Shown here one piece after another: positions 27,347-35,472 of a stretch of 35,472 nucleotides of DNA. Position 1 is the stretch's first letter. Each line of letters opens with the position of its first letter. The stretch lies in IMG/VR virus record IMGVR_UViG_3300006853_000038, positions 1-35,472 of that record, one strand, 5' to 3'. The notes under the pieces were generated by a model. The model had not been told where the DNA came from, did not search any database, and was given only the letters and a program-made list of their open reading frames with translations. Both the position numbers and the translations under genes were made by a program. This stretch comes from a virus.

Positions 27347-28077
27347 TGGCAGCACCGCTCGTTCTCCCGCCCCCTTCGGTGAAAATGTTCACCGAGCAGG
27401 GCCAGCAGCTGCCGCCAGGGCGCGACTTTCTCGATCAGCTACGTCGCCTGGTCACGGAGATCAACGCGGCCGTGGCTGCGCTGCAGGCCGCAGGAACGGC
27501 ACCGCCGGCGGCGCAGTACCTGACGCTGGCAACGCACACGGGCCTCTCGGCCGAGCGGGTCGCAACCGCCGGCTCGGGCGTCGCGTTTACGGACGCCGGC
27601 GCGAACGCCGCGCTGACGATCGCCGTCGACGTTGGCGTCACGCTGCAGACGCTGCAGACGACGTACGCGACGAACGCCAACATCACCACGCTGATCCCGC
27701 TCGACGACACGATCCCCACGATCACCGAGGGCGATCAGATCATGTCGCTGGCGATCACCACCGCGGCCGCGGCGAACAAGGTGCGCGCGAACGTCGTGAT
27801 CATGGGCAGCGTCAGCAGCATCAACACGTCGCTCACCGCGACGCTCTGGCGCGGCTCGACGCTGGTCGGCGTGTCGACGCACTACTTTCCGTCGGCGCAG
27901 TACATCGCCTGCGTGCCGATCGACATCCTCGATGCACCGGGAGCTGCGGCTGCGCATACCTACACCGTTCGCGTCGGCCCCAGTTCCAACACCGCGCGCC
28001 TCAACGGCACGACCGGGGCGCGGGTGTTCGGCGGTGCGTCGCTCTGCACCCTCACACTCTCCGAAATCAAAGGATAA
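27346..28077 (+). CDS. Virion protein in tail-needle position, 243 aa
   Basis: The 243-residue protein follows the gp10-like gene, where gp26 (233 residues) lies in P22. Residues 13-50 form a likely coiled coil (F-L-D-Q-L-R-R-L-V-T-E-I-N-A-A-V). The C-terminal 80 residues (T-L-W-R-G-S-T-L-V-G-V-S, then T-Y-T-V-R-V-G-P near 206-213) look like a C1q/TNF-type jelly roll, as in the knob of phage Sf6-type needles. The alternative is a head-fibre or tail-fibre protein. Overall identity with P22 gp26 is not obvious, so it is a positional call. Confidence 0.6.
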   Translation: MAAPLVLPPPSVKMFTEQGQQLPPGRDFLDQLRRLVTEINAAVAALQAAGTAPPAAQYLTLATHTGLSAERVATAGSGVAFTDAGANAALTIAVDVGVTLQTLQTTYATNANITTLIPLDDTIPTITEGDQIMSLAITTAAAANKVRANVVIMGSVSSINTSLTATLWRGSTLVGVSTHYFPSAQYIACVPIDILDAPGAAAAHTYTVRVGPSSNTARLNGTTGARVFGGASLCTLTLSEIKG

Positions 28078-28083
28078 GCCCCG

Positions 28084-28779
28084 ATGGGTCTGCTCGACAC
28101 GTTCACCGGCAAGCCTGCGAAAGACGCCGCGGCTGCTAATGCTGCCGAATATCGCAAATACGGCGACGCCTCCCTCGGCGATCTCGATCGCGGCCTTGAG
28201 GGTTCGCTCGGCGCGATCGACGGCGCGATCGACGCCTACGCTCCGCTGGGTGCGCTTGGCCAGAAATACGGCCGCGGCACCGACGGCTACATGGATGCAG
28301 TCGGCCTCAACGGCGCCGAAGGCAACGCGCGCGCCGTCGATTCATTCCATGCCGGGCCCGGCTACAACTTCATGGTCGACGAGGCGACCGATCGCGGTGC
28401 TCGGGCGGCTGCTCGCTTCTCGCCGGGCGGCAACGAGATCGACAGCGTGACGCGCATCGCGTCGGGCCTGGCCGATCAGACCTGGGACAAGCACCTCGCC
28501 CAGCTCGGCACATTCATGCCGCAGGAGGCGGCCGCGACGTCGGGCGCTGCTGCAGGCACCGCGGCCGGCTACGGCGCGAAGGCCGGCGCATATTCGACCG
28601 ACGCCACCAACCGCGTCGGCGTGCGCGGCAACGTCGCGAGCGGCATTGCGAACAGCAACACCGCGAGCGCGCAGGCGCAGATGAACGCCAACTCGCAATT
28701 CTGGAACGGACTTATGTCGCTGGGCGGCAACGTCGCCAAGGCTGCATACGGCGCTCCACCCACTCCGGCACGGGCCTAA
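28084..28779 (+). CDS. Ejection-type internal virion protein 1 (inferred)
   Basis: The 231-residue protein has an N-terminal G-L-L-D-T-F-T-G-K-P, typical of small podovirus internal proteins. The rest is Ala/Gly-rich and helical (A-A-A-T-S-G-A-A-A-G-T-A-A-G-Y). It sits in the place of P22 gp7 or T7 gp14, proteins that leave the virion with the DNA and form the channel across the cell envelope. There is no direct sequence match to either. Q-M-N-A-N-S-Q-F-W-N near the end may be the membrane-contact region. Confidence 0.65.
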   Translation: MGLLDTFTGKPAKDAAAANAAEYRKYGDASLGDLDRGLEGSLGAIDGAIDAYAPLGALGQKYGRGTDGYMDAVGLNGAEGNARAVDSFHAGPGYNFMVDEATDRGARAAARFSPGGNEIDSVTRIASGLADQTWDKHLAQLGTFMPQEAAATSGAAAGTAAGYGAKAGAYSTDATNRVGVRGNVASGIANSNTASAQAQMNANSQFWNGLMSLGGNVAKAAYGAPPTPARA

Positions 28780-28785
28780 CCGAAC

Positions 28786-30588
28786 ATGGCGATCAGTCAG
28801 CTGCAGCTGCCCGGGCCGATCCGCGATCCGCAGATCGATTGGTCACGCCTTGACGCGATCGGCGACACGATCGCCCGCGGCCGCGCCGAAGCGCGCGACA
28901 CCGAGGGGCTCGTCGGCATGGTCGATACCCTGCCAACTCGCGGGGCGGGTGTTATGGGCCAAGCCCCGGCACCTGCAGCGCGGCCGGACGCCGCGCCAGG
29001 ACTCGACGATCTCATTGCGCAAACCGCGCAGCGCAACGGAATCAATCCACAGGCGCTGCGCCGCTACGTGCAGATCGAGTCGGGCGGCCGGCCGGATCTC
29101 GTTTCGCCGAGCGGTCGCCACGGCGGCCTGCTGCAGATCGGCGCCGACGAATACACGAAGCGCGGCGGCAAGAATCTGTTTGACCCGGCCGAGAACCTCG
29201 AGATCGGCGCGCAGCGGCTGCGCGAGAACACCGAGGTGCTCAAGCGCCGGCTCGGTCGCGATCCGACGCCGACCGAGCTCTATCTCTCGCACCAGCAGGG
29301 CATCGGTGGCGTAGCGGCGCACATGGCCGCGCCCGATCGGCCGGCCTGGCAGTCGATGCTCTCGACGGCGGAAGGTCGCGAGAAGGGCGAGGCGTGGGCG
29401 AAAGCCGCGGTGTGGGGCAACGTGCCCGATCGCGACAAGCAGCGCTTCGGCTCTGTCGACAACATGACGTCGCGCGACTTCCTCGAGCTGTGGCGTGGCC
29501 GCGTGGAAGCGCCGGGCCAGCCTGCCGCGGCTGCGCCTGCGCCGGCGGCGCAGTCCGGTGCCGAACGCGTGGGTGCCGCGCTGCGGTCGATCGAGCCTGC
29601 GCAGGCCGAGCAACTCAAGCAGATGATCCGCGCCGGCGGGCAGTCGCGCCAGGTGGCGCTCGCGCGTATTGCGCAGATCACCAAGCCCCGCGACCCGGTG
29701 AAGCTGAACGAGGGCGAGGTCCTCGTCGACGGCGACGAGCCATCGCGCGTGCTCGCGCGCGGCCAGGACAAGACGATCACGCTCCGACCTGGTGGCGTGG
29801 CCATGCGCGGTGGCCAGGTGGTTGCGCAAGCGCCGAACGCGCCCAGCACCGGGGAGCGGGAGGAGGACAAATTTCAGGGCCGTCAGCGGATCGCTGAGCG
29901 GCTCGGCATGAAACCGGATGATCCCGAGACGAAGCGCTATCTGGCGACAGGTCAAGTGCCCGGCAGCGACAAGGTCACGCCGACCCAGTTCAAGATGATC
30001 GCTGACGCGGAGGACGAGAACCTCAACCTCAACGGCACGATCGAGGTGCTCAGCCGCGCACGCGCGCTGAATGGCAAGATATTCACGGGCGCCACCGCTG
30101 GTGCGCGCACATGGCTCGGCACCCAGCTCAAGGACGGCCTGGTCCCTGATTTTATCGCCGATCCGCAAGGTGCGCAGGCGACGGAGGAGTGGTCGAAGCT
30201 CATGGAGCCGGAAGCGCTCCAGACCATGGCCCGCACCCTGAAGGGCGCGACGACCGACTTCGAGCTGCGGACATTCATCAAGCAGCTCGCGGACCCGACG
30301 ACGACGCCACAAACGCGCCTCGCGGTTATCGATCGGCTGGAGCGCATGGCGAAGCGCAACATCGCGATCAACCAGAACCGAATGGACCAAATCCGGGGCG
30401 GCACCTACACGCGGCCTGGCGGCGGTGAGTCCAGCGGCGCGCCGGCCGCTAGGCCCCAACCCCCGGCCGGGGGCGTGCCGCCGGCAGCTGCCGAGCAGCT
30501 CAGGTCGGACCCCAGCCATCAAAGGCAGAGGCAGTTCGATGAAATCTTCGGGCGCGGAGCCGCGTCCCGAGTCCTCAAGGGCAACTGA
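28786..30588 (+). CDS. Ejection protein with lytic transglycosylase (SLT) domain
   Basis: This 600-residue protein has an SLT-type muralytic domain at about residues 74-185. The catalytic glutamate is E98 in Y-V-Q-I-E-S-G-G, followed by P-S-G-R-H-G-G-L-L-Q-I (108-118), and a Y-L-S-H-Q-Q-G-I-G-G segment near 166-175. The rest is long, mostly helical and proline-linked, including K-P-R-D-P-V-K-L-N-E-G-E-V. Virion transglycosylases cut peptidoglycan locally during DNA entry. The gene lies between two other internal-protein-like genes, so it would be ejected with the DNA. Confidence 0.88.
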   Translation: MAISQLQLPGPIRDPQIDWSRLDAIGDTIARGRAEARDTEGLVGMVDTLPTRGAGVMGQAPAPAARPDAAPGLDDLIAQTAQRNGINPQALRRYVQIESGGRPDLVSPSGRHGGLLQIGADEYTKRGGKNLFDPAENLEIGAQRLRENTEVLKRRLGRDPTPTELYLSHQQGIGGVAAHMAAPDRPAWQSMLSTAEGREKGEAWAKAAVWGNVPDRDKQRFGSVDNMTSRDFLELWRGRVEAPGQPAAAAPAPAAQSGAERVGAALRSIEPAQAEQLKQMIRAGGQSRQVALARIAQITKPRDPVKLNEGEVLVDGDEPSRVLARGQDKTITLRPGGVAMRGGQVVAQAPNAPSTGEREEDKFQGRQRIAERLGMKPDDPETKRYLATGQVPGSDKVTPTQFKMIADAEDENLNLNGTIEVLSRARALNGKIFTGATAGARTWLGTQLKDGLVPDFIADPQGAQATEEWSKLMEPEALQTMARTLKGATTDFELRTFIKQLADPTTTPQTRLAVIDRLERMAKRNIAINQNRMDQIRGGTYTRPGGGESSGAPAARPQPPAGGVPPAAAEQLRSDPSHQRQRQFDEIFGRGAASRVLKGN

Positions 30589-32309
30589 TGGCCGAGAACC
30601 CGTTCGCTCAGTATGCGACGCCCGCGCCGACGGCGCCCGCGGCCGCCCCTGAGGGCAATCCGTTTGCGCAGTACACCGCAGCGGCGCCAGCGGAGGCCCC
30701 ACAGCGGCCGCCGGAAGGTCAGGGCGAGCCCGCCGAGCCGTCAGAGCCCATCTCAGGCACGGCCGCATACGAGCAAGCCCGCGACCGCTGGAGGGCCGCC
30801 GGCTACGGCACCAACGTGAACCGCATGGCGAACGATTCCGCGCGGCAGATCGCCCGGGGCGCCGGCCAGCTCGCTGAGGCCCGCCGCTTTGCCTTGTCGG
30901 GCGCCGGGCGCGACGTGGTGCCGGACAGCCCCGCTAACCGAGTAGCGGGCGCTCACTCGGCGCTCGACCCGCAGGGACCGCAAGCGCCGTTGACCACGGC
31001 CGAGCACGCGGCGGCGAACCGTGAGCAGGTCGGGAACGTCGTCCGAGGTGCCGGCAACCTGGCCCAGGGCGCCATCGAGTATGTGACCAGCCCGATCAAC
31101 GCCGCGCTTCGCACCGCCGTGGGTCAGCCGGTCGAGGCCGTGACTGGCATTCCGAAGGAGTACGCGGAATTCGCCGCGTCGCTCGCCATCCCGGGCAAGC
31201 TGCCGAAGCTGCCCGCGCGCCAGGTCAAGCCGGCAGCGCCGAGCGTCGATGCCCTCAAGAAGGCGGCCAAGGAAGGCTACGAGAGCGAGGCGGTCACCGG
31301 CCTGCAAATCCAGCCGAAGGCCATGTCGGATTGGGCCACGGTGCTGCGCTCAAAGCTCGATGACTCGGGCATGGTGTCTGAGATCGCCCCTGGCACCCAT
31401 GCGGTGCTGAAGCGGGCAGGCGCGATCCCCGATGGCGCGGCGGCGGTCACAGGTACGAACCTCGACGCGCTACGCAAGGCGCTCGGCGGCGTGGCGAAGT
31501 CATCCAACAACACCGAGCGCGCAGCAGCCGTGAAGGCGATCGAAGCGCTCGACGAGTTTCTTCCTGCGGTGCGCTCGGCCGACACGATCTCCGGTGACCC
31601 GCGCGCGGCAGCGTCCGCGTTGCAAGAGGCGCGCGGCAACTGGAGCGCGGCCCAGCACGCGACGACGCTGGACAAGAAGCAGATGCGCGCGGAGCTGCGG
31701 TCGGCCGCCGCCAACTCGGGCGCGAACATCGAGAACAGCATTCGCCAGCAGATGGCGAACATCCTCGCGAGCGACAAAGAGCGGCGAGGTTTCTCGGGCA
31801 GCGAAATCGCCTTGATGGAGCGCATCGTCTACGGGACGCCCGCGCGCAATACCATGCGCACGCTCGGCAACCTGGGCGGTGGCGGCCTAGGCTGGGGCGC
31901 TGTCGCCACTGGCGCTGCCGGCGCTGCCGCAACGGGCAGCGTGGCCGGGGCGGCGGTGCCGCTGGTCGCGCATGGGCTCAAGCGCATCAGCAACGCTCTA
32001 GCGGTGCGGGACGTGGAGAAGTTGAACGAGCTTGTGCGCGTGAACTCGCCGCTCGGGAAGCAGATGGCGTCGCCGCTGGCCGACTGGTCGAAAGCGGCGC
32101 AGCGTTTCGAGACCTCGCCGACGCCGCGCTATCTCGCGTCGTTCAGCATCGCGTCGCGCAACCTGTCGAACAATCTGAAGGACGCCGGGATCGCGATCTC
32201 GCCGAACGACCTGATGATGCGCTCAATTCAGGGTCCGGTGCGCGGCAGCGCCGAGCAAGAACAGCCAGATGCCGAAGGGGTAGTCGAAGCAGAGCCAAAC
32301 CGCCGCTAA
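30588..32309 (+). CDS. Ejection-type protein with NPFAQY motifs, 573 aa
   Basis: The 573-residue protein has two copies of N-P-F-A-Q-Y near residues 4-9 and 24-29, then a P/A-rich linker. The middle is long and helical, with an L-P-A-R-Q-V-K-P segment. A hydrophobic glycine/alanine stretch (G-W-G-A-V-A-T-G-A-A-G and neighbours, about 425-455) could insert in a membrane. It occupies the position of P22 gp16/gp20. NPF-x-x-Y repeats at N-termini are a feature I recall in other podovirus internal proteins. It ends in an acidic E-Q-E-Q-P-D tail. Confidence 0.75.
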   Translation: MAENPFAQYATPAPTAPAAAPEGNPFAQYTAAAPAEAPQRPPEGQGEPAEPSEPISGTAAYEQARDRWRAAGYGTNVNRMANDSARQIARGAGQLAEARRFALSGAGRDVVPDSPANRVAGAHSALDPQGPQAPLTTAEHAAANREQVGNVVRGAGNLAQGAIEYVTSPINAALRTAVGQPVEAVTGIPKEYAEFAASLAIPGKLPKLPARQVKPAAPSVDALKKAAKEGYESEAVTGLQIQPKAMSDWATVLRSKLDDSGMVSEIAPGTHAVLKRAGAIPDGAAAVTGTNLDALRKALGGVAKSSNNTERAAAVKAIEALDEFLPAVRSADTISGDPRAAASALQEARGNWSAAQHATTLDKKQMRAELRSAAANSGANIENSIRQQMANILASDKERRGFSGSEIALMERIVYGTPARNTMRTLGNLGGGGLGWGAVATGAAGAAATGSVAGAAVPLVAHGLKRISNALAVRDVEKLNELVRVNSPLGKQMASPLADWSKAAQRFETSPTPRYLASFSIASRNLSNNLKDAGIAISPNDLMMRSIQGPVRGSAEQEQPDAEGVVEAEPNRR

Positions 32310-32373
32310 GGCGAGAGGCCATACAAACGCCGGCGCCACGGCGCTGCTCACCATCACCATCACGGAGCTTCTG

Positions 32374-33393
32374 ATGTTCAAGCGACTAAGCCTCGCCACG
32401 ATCCTGCTTGCCCTCACGACCTGGTCGGCGATCGCCGCTGGGTCGATTTCGCTATCTGGCGCAATCCAGCTCGACACTCAAGGGCGCTACATGCCCGGGT
32501 GCCTGCTGTACACGATCCAGTCGGGCACCTCGACCCCGCAAAGCGCCTACCAAGATACGGCGCTGACGATCCCGCACCCGAACCCGATGTCGTGCGACGC
32601 CTCGGGGCGGCTCCCGTTCTTCTACCTGGCCGATGGTTCGATCAAGATCAGGCTAACGAACAGCGCCGGCGTGACGCAGCTCACTGCCGACGGCCTGCTT
32701 GTCATCGGCCCGAGCTCGGGCGGCGGCGGTGGTACGCCAGTCGACGCGACGACGGTGCTCGCCACCGGGGACGTCAAACAGAAGTACGGCACCGGCACGC
32801 TCACCGGTTTCGTGCGGATGAACGGCCGCACCATTGGCTCGGCGACGTCGGGCGCATCAGAACGCGCGAACGCCGACGCGCAGGCGCTGTTCGAATATTT
32901 GTGGACGACGGACTCGACGCTCACCGTATCAGCCGGCCGCGGCGCATCTGCCAACGCGGACTGGCTCGCGAACAAGACCATCACGCTGCCCGATGCGCGC
33001 GGGCGCATCCTCGCGGCGCTCGACGACATGGGAAACAGCGCAGCCGGTCGGCTCACCGTGACCTATCTTGGCGTTGGCGCGACTACGATCGGCGCCGTCG
33101 GCGGTGCGCAGAGCTCGACGCTCATCACCGCCAATCTTCCGGCCTATACGCCTAGCGGCTCGGTCGGCATCACCGACCCAGGTCACACGCACCCAATCTC
33201 GCCGAGCCCGTTTGCCGGCGGCGGCGCCGGCCCGAACCTGACGGGCGGCTCGGGCTCCGTCCAGCCGGCGACAGCGACGTTGAACACCACCGGCATCACC
33301 GCGTCCTTCACGGGCACGGCGCAAGGCGGCACGTCGACGGCGTTCGGCAATCTGCCGCCGATGATGCTGGTTACGACTTACATCAAGCTGTGA
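32374..33393 (+). CDS. Tail-collar-like fibre protein with signal peptide
   Basis: The 339-residue protein has F-K-R-L-S-L and a hydrophobic core ending A-I-A-A-G (about residue 22), a good Sec signal. The rest is a phage fibre. F-V-R-M-N-G-R-T-I-G-S-A near 148-159 and L-P-D-A-R-G-R-I-L-A-A-L-D-D-M-G near 207-222 match the tail-collar domain. A Gly/Ser/Thr-rich shaft and a tip ending F-G-N-L-P-P-M-M-L-V-T follow. Normally collar fibres assemble in the cytoplasm, so the signal is odd. Either it is cleaved and the protein is exported, or it acts as a trimerisation helix. The 3' end overlaps the antisense methyltransferase by 11 bp. Confidence 0.82.
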   Translation: MFKRLSLATILLALTTWSAIAAGSISLSGAIQLDTQGRYMPGCLLYTIQSGTSTPQSAYQDTALTIPHPNPMSCDASGRLPFFYLADGSIKIRLTNSAGVTQLTADGLLVIGPSSGGGGGTPVDATTVLATGDVKQKYGTGTLTGFVRMNGRTIGSATSGASERANADAQALFEYLWTTDSTLTVSAGRGASANADWLANKTITLPDARGRILAALDDMGNSAAGRLTVTYLGVGATTIGAVGGAQSSTLITANLPAYTPSGSVGITDPGHTHPISPSPFAGGGAGPNLTGGSGSVQPATATLNTTGITASFTGTAQGGTSTAFGNLPPMMLVTTYIKL

Positions 33394-34039
33394 GGCGGCT
33401 GAGCGCCAGGCGCTTGAACGTCGCGAGTTCTCGCTCGGTATCCTTGAGCACCACGCGCTCGCTGACAGGGAAGGGGCCGTCCCAGAAAAAGCCGATGCTG
33501 GCTTCGTCGGCCGTCAGGTCCCGCCCCAACTCCCGACGCGTTAGCACGAATTGCGGCTGCAGCGCCGTGAACGTCTTGGCCGTGAACATCAGGCCGTCGC
33601 CTTCGCGCTCAACAAACCAGCGATGATGCCCGAAGCCAATTCGAAGCGGCCGGCCGAGTAAGGCGCGCAGGCGCAAGAAGCTCTTGCTGTGGAAGATCTC
33701 ACGAACGCGCGAGGGCACCTCGATATAGCCCCGGCGAGCGACCCGCATCAGCTCCTCGCAGGCGCCGATCGGGTCCCGGATGTCCTCGAGCGTGTGGGAA
33801 CAGAACGCGTAGTCGAAGAAGCCGTCGGCGAACGGCCAGGGCTTCTTGCAGATGTCGTGCTCGACACAGTCCACGAGGCGCGCAGGCTTGCCGGGCTCGA
33901 TCAGTTCGCCACTTGGTCGGACTAGGTCGAGCACATGCGAGGCGGTGTTCAACCGGATGGCTGATCCGCCGACGTCAAGCACTCGTTCCGCCGAGCTCGT
34001 ATCCGCGAGCACGCGGGGCAAATTCTGTAACAGCATCAT
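33383..34039 (-). CDS. Class I SAM-dependent methyltransferase
   Basis: The 218-residue protein has a SAM-binding motif I R-V-L-D-V-G-G-S-A near residues 19-27. D-Y-A-F-C-S-H-T-L-E-D-I-R-D-P near 75-89 is motif IV/V of Methyltransf_11-type enzymes, and R-R-G-Y-I-E-V-P-S follows. There is no NPPY or PC motif of DNA methylases, so the target is more likely a small molecule, sugar or protein. The ATG at 34039 is chosen; a TTG at 34078 and ATG 34036 are alternatives. It is transcribed against the fibre genes, between the collar protein and the tailspike, so it may modify surface glycans in lysogens or virion proteins. Both are inference. Confidence 0.85.
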   Translation of the reverse strand: MMLLQNLPRVLADTSSAERVLDVGGSAIRLNTASHVLDLVRPSGELIEPGKPARLVDCVEHDICKKPWPFADGFFDYAFCSHTLEDIRDPIGACEELMRVARRGYIEVPSRVREIFHSKSFLRLRALLGRPLRIGFGHHRWFVEREGDGLMFTAKTFTALQPQFVLTRRELGRDLTADEASIGFFWDGPFPVSERVVLKDTERELATFKRLALSRLTA

Positions 34040-34084
34040 GATGCCGCCCGGAATATCAGGCGGCCAACCCTGAGACAACCCAGC

Positions 34085-34441
34085 ATGTACACCGGGTCAA
34101 TGCGCGCGGCGTCCAACCGCGTCGACTGGTCGTGGTCGATGACCATCAAGAATCGCCTGACCGGCGAACCCATCGACCTGACCGGCGCGTCGTTCGAGCT
34201 CGCGATCGGCGACCAGAATTCCAAGTCGAACCTGCTCGAGGCCTCGACCACTGACGGCCGTATCACGACCAACACGCCGGCGACGGATGGCGTGTTCACA
34301 GTCCTGGTGCCCAAAGCCGCGATGAAGGTGCTCGAGGCGGATCAGTACGACATCGGCGTGATCGTCACGCTCGCGAGCGGCCGCTCGTATCAGCTCATCA
34401 AAGCGGTCCTCGCGGTCAACGAGGGAGTCGCCGGCCGGTGA
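34085..34441 (+). CDS. Unassigned structural protein, 118 aa
   Basis: The 118-residue protein contains D-W-S-W-S-M-T-I-K-N-R-L-T-G-E-P-I-D-L-T-G near residues 14-34 and V-L-V-P-K-A-A-M-K-V-L near 73-83. The beta-rich pattern with D-L-T-G and V-F-T-V looks like a small baseplate or fibre-adaptor domain. ATG 34085 has only a weak ribosome-binding site; ATG 34100 is an alternative. It ends with a GTGA overlap with the tailspike, which suggests they function together, for example as a spike adaptor. Confidence 0.6.
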   Translation: MYTGSMRAASNRVDWSWSMTIKNRLTGEPIDLTGASFELAIGDQNSKSNLLEASTTDGRITTNTPATDGVFTVLVPKAAMKVLEADQYDIGVIVTLASGRSYQLIKAVLAVNEGVAGR

Positions 34442-35472
34442 GCGATTTCATCCTGTCGCTGCAGGAGGAGCCGGTCCGGTTCAATCTGCAGCTCGAGCCA
34501 GAGCCGTCGCTGCAGTGCGCAGTGATCCCGTACTTCCCGGGCAGCGTTGCCGCAGGCGCCGGCATCACCGTCAGCCTGGTCGGCAACACGTACACGATCG
34601 GCGTCGACATCGCGTCGGTGCTGGCGGGCTACCAGCCGATCGACGGCGACCTCACGGCGATTGCGGGCCTCACCGGCACGGGCATCGTGCGGCGCACCGG
34701 CGCGAGCACCTGGTCGACCGGCACAACGGTCGCGGTCCCCGAGGGCGGTACGGGGCAGACGACCGAGGCCGCGGCGGTTGGCGCGCTGATCAGCGCGCTG
34801 ACGGAAGACACAGCGCCGGACAATGCGAACGATTTCCTCGGCAGCTACGACGCCAGCGCGACCACCGGCAAGAAGCTGCGACTGTCAACGATCGTTCGCG
34901 AAAAGCTGGCGGCGACCCGCACCTACTACGTCCGCAGCACCGACGGCAGCGACGCCAACACCGGCCTGGTCGACAACGCCGCCGGCGCGTTCTTGACCAT
35001 TCAGAAAGCGATGGACGTCGCGGCCGCGCTCGACACTACGATCTTCAACGTGACGATCCAGGTGCGCAACGGCACCTACACCGGCGCGGTCACGCTCAAG
35101 GACCCGGTCGGCGCCGGCACCGTCACGATCGTCGGCGACACCACGACGCCGAGCAACGTGATCGTCAGCACCACCGCCGCGACGGCTTTCACGGCCAACA
35201 AGACGCAGCGCGTCAACGTGTCCGGCATCAAGGTCCAGACGACCACGTCGGGCTTCGGCTTCTTGGTGTTCAACGGCGCGAAGCTGTCGCTCACAAGCAT
35301 CGACTTCGGCACCATCGCAGCAGGATCGTCAGGCCTCTTTGCCACGGACGCGGGGACGCACGTCGTCCTCGGTGGCGCAAACTGCAAGTGGTCGGGAAAT
35401 TGCGACCGCCTGATCAGCCTCAACAACCAAACCAACTTCAACTTTAACGGCACGATCACGCTCCTCGCGAAC
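34438..35472 (+). CDS. Tailspike with beta-helix domain, C-terminus off window
   Basis: GTG 34438 overlaps the previous stop (GTGA), and 345 codons are visible before the window ends. The N-terminal 100 residues include P-E-G-G-T-G-Q-T-T (101-109), a conserved fibre motif. From Y-Y-V-R-S-T-D-G-S-D-A-N-T-G (about 163) the sequence has the repeated strand pattern of a pectate-lyase-like beta-helix (V-T-I-Q-V-R-N-G-T-Y, then V-T-I-V-G-D). P22-type tailspikes bind and cut host O-antigen; here the catalytic and tip parts are outside the window. The target polysaccharide cannot be predicted. Confidence 0.85.
   Translation, partial: MSDFILSLQEEPVRFNLQLEPEPSLQCAVIPYFPGSVAAGAGITVSLVGNTYTIGVDIASVLAGYQPIDGDLTAIAGLTGTGIVRRTGASTWSTGTTVAVPEGGTGQTTEAAAVGALISALTEDTAPDNANDFLGSYDASATTGKKLRLSTIVREKLAATRTYYVRSTDGSDANTGLVDNAAGAFLTIQKAMDVAAALDTTIFNVTIQVRNGTYTGAVTLKDPVGAGTVTIVGDTTTPSNVIVSTTAATAFTANKTQRVNVSGIKVQTTTSGFGFLVFNGAKLSLTSIDFGTIAAGSSGLFATDAGTHVVLGGANCKWSGNCDRLISLNNQTNFNFNGTITLLAN

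Noticed and set aside
28843-30768. 641-codon minus-strand open frame
   Set aside because: Antisense to the SLT ejection protein gene, arginine-rich and without a recognisable domain.
32223-32477. Minus-strand frame with two apparent membrane segments near the end of the ejection gene
   Set aside because: No convincing ribosome-binding site. It spans the end of one gene, a 64-bp gap and the start of the next; the hydrophobic stretch may be chance. Worth a look only if antisense transcription is found.

Overview
The window is one continuous stretch of a GC-rich (roughly 65% by eye) temperate podovirus genome or prophage. The virion genes follow the Salmonella phage P22 order: small terminase, large terminase, portal, scaffold, P22-type coat, gp4-like adaptor, gp10-like hub, a gene in the tail-needle position, three ejection-type proteins and a beta-helix tailspike. 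The early genes (an RMF-like protein, a TSCPD-domain protein, a RuvC-like nuclease and a DUF6362-like protein) and the codon use suggest an alphaproteobacterial host, probably Rhizobiales. That host call is inference. No chromosomal flank, att junction, tRNA or rRNA is visible.

Layout. Positions 1-5470 (minus strand) form a leftward early operon of short, mostly 4-bp-overlapping genes. It encodes a RecE/lambda-exonuclease-like nuclease, a Sak4-like ATPase, a NUMOD4-HNH nuclease, several unassigned small proteins and, at the window edge, a DUF6745-like protein with a 12-bp tandem repeat. Positions 5490-6460 are the immunity region: a LexA-like CI repressor, five 17-bp operators, and nearly identical leftward and rightward promoters with perfect TTGACA -35 boxes. 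A small lipoprotein gene lies between PL and the repressor, convergent with it. Positions 6486-13900 are the rightward early operon: Cro-like and second HTH proteins, a DnaA-domain-IV-like initiator, a GapR/RMF-like protein, a RuvC-like nuclease, a winged-helix protein, a TSCPD protein, a DnaB helicase, a DUF1376 protein, a DUF6362-like protein and several unknowns, ending at a terminator.

Positions 14107-15281 hold a noncoding stretch with a 14-bp parS-like palindrome, followed by a tyrosine recombinase. Positions 15278-16821 carry small unknown genes, including one membrane peptide, and a hairpin terminator. Positions 16814-35472 are the packaging, head, tail and ejection genes. Three groups of minus-strand genes interrupt this late block: 21798-22591, 25090-25425, and a methyltransferase at 33383-34039. 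The tailspike gene runs off the right end.

Inferred workings: CI binding at PL and PR holds the lysogenic state. On induction, PL would express recombination genes and PR would express replication genes (DnaA-like origin recognition, DnaB helicase, DUF1376 candidate loader). Headful-type packaging and P22-like assembly follow. No endolysin or spanin is recognised in the window. The most unusual items are the parS-like site beside the integrase, the repeat-rich DUF6745-like gene, the orphan TSCPD and RMF-like proteins, the signal-peptide-bearing tail-collar protein, and the methyltransferase antisense to the fibre genes.
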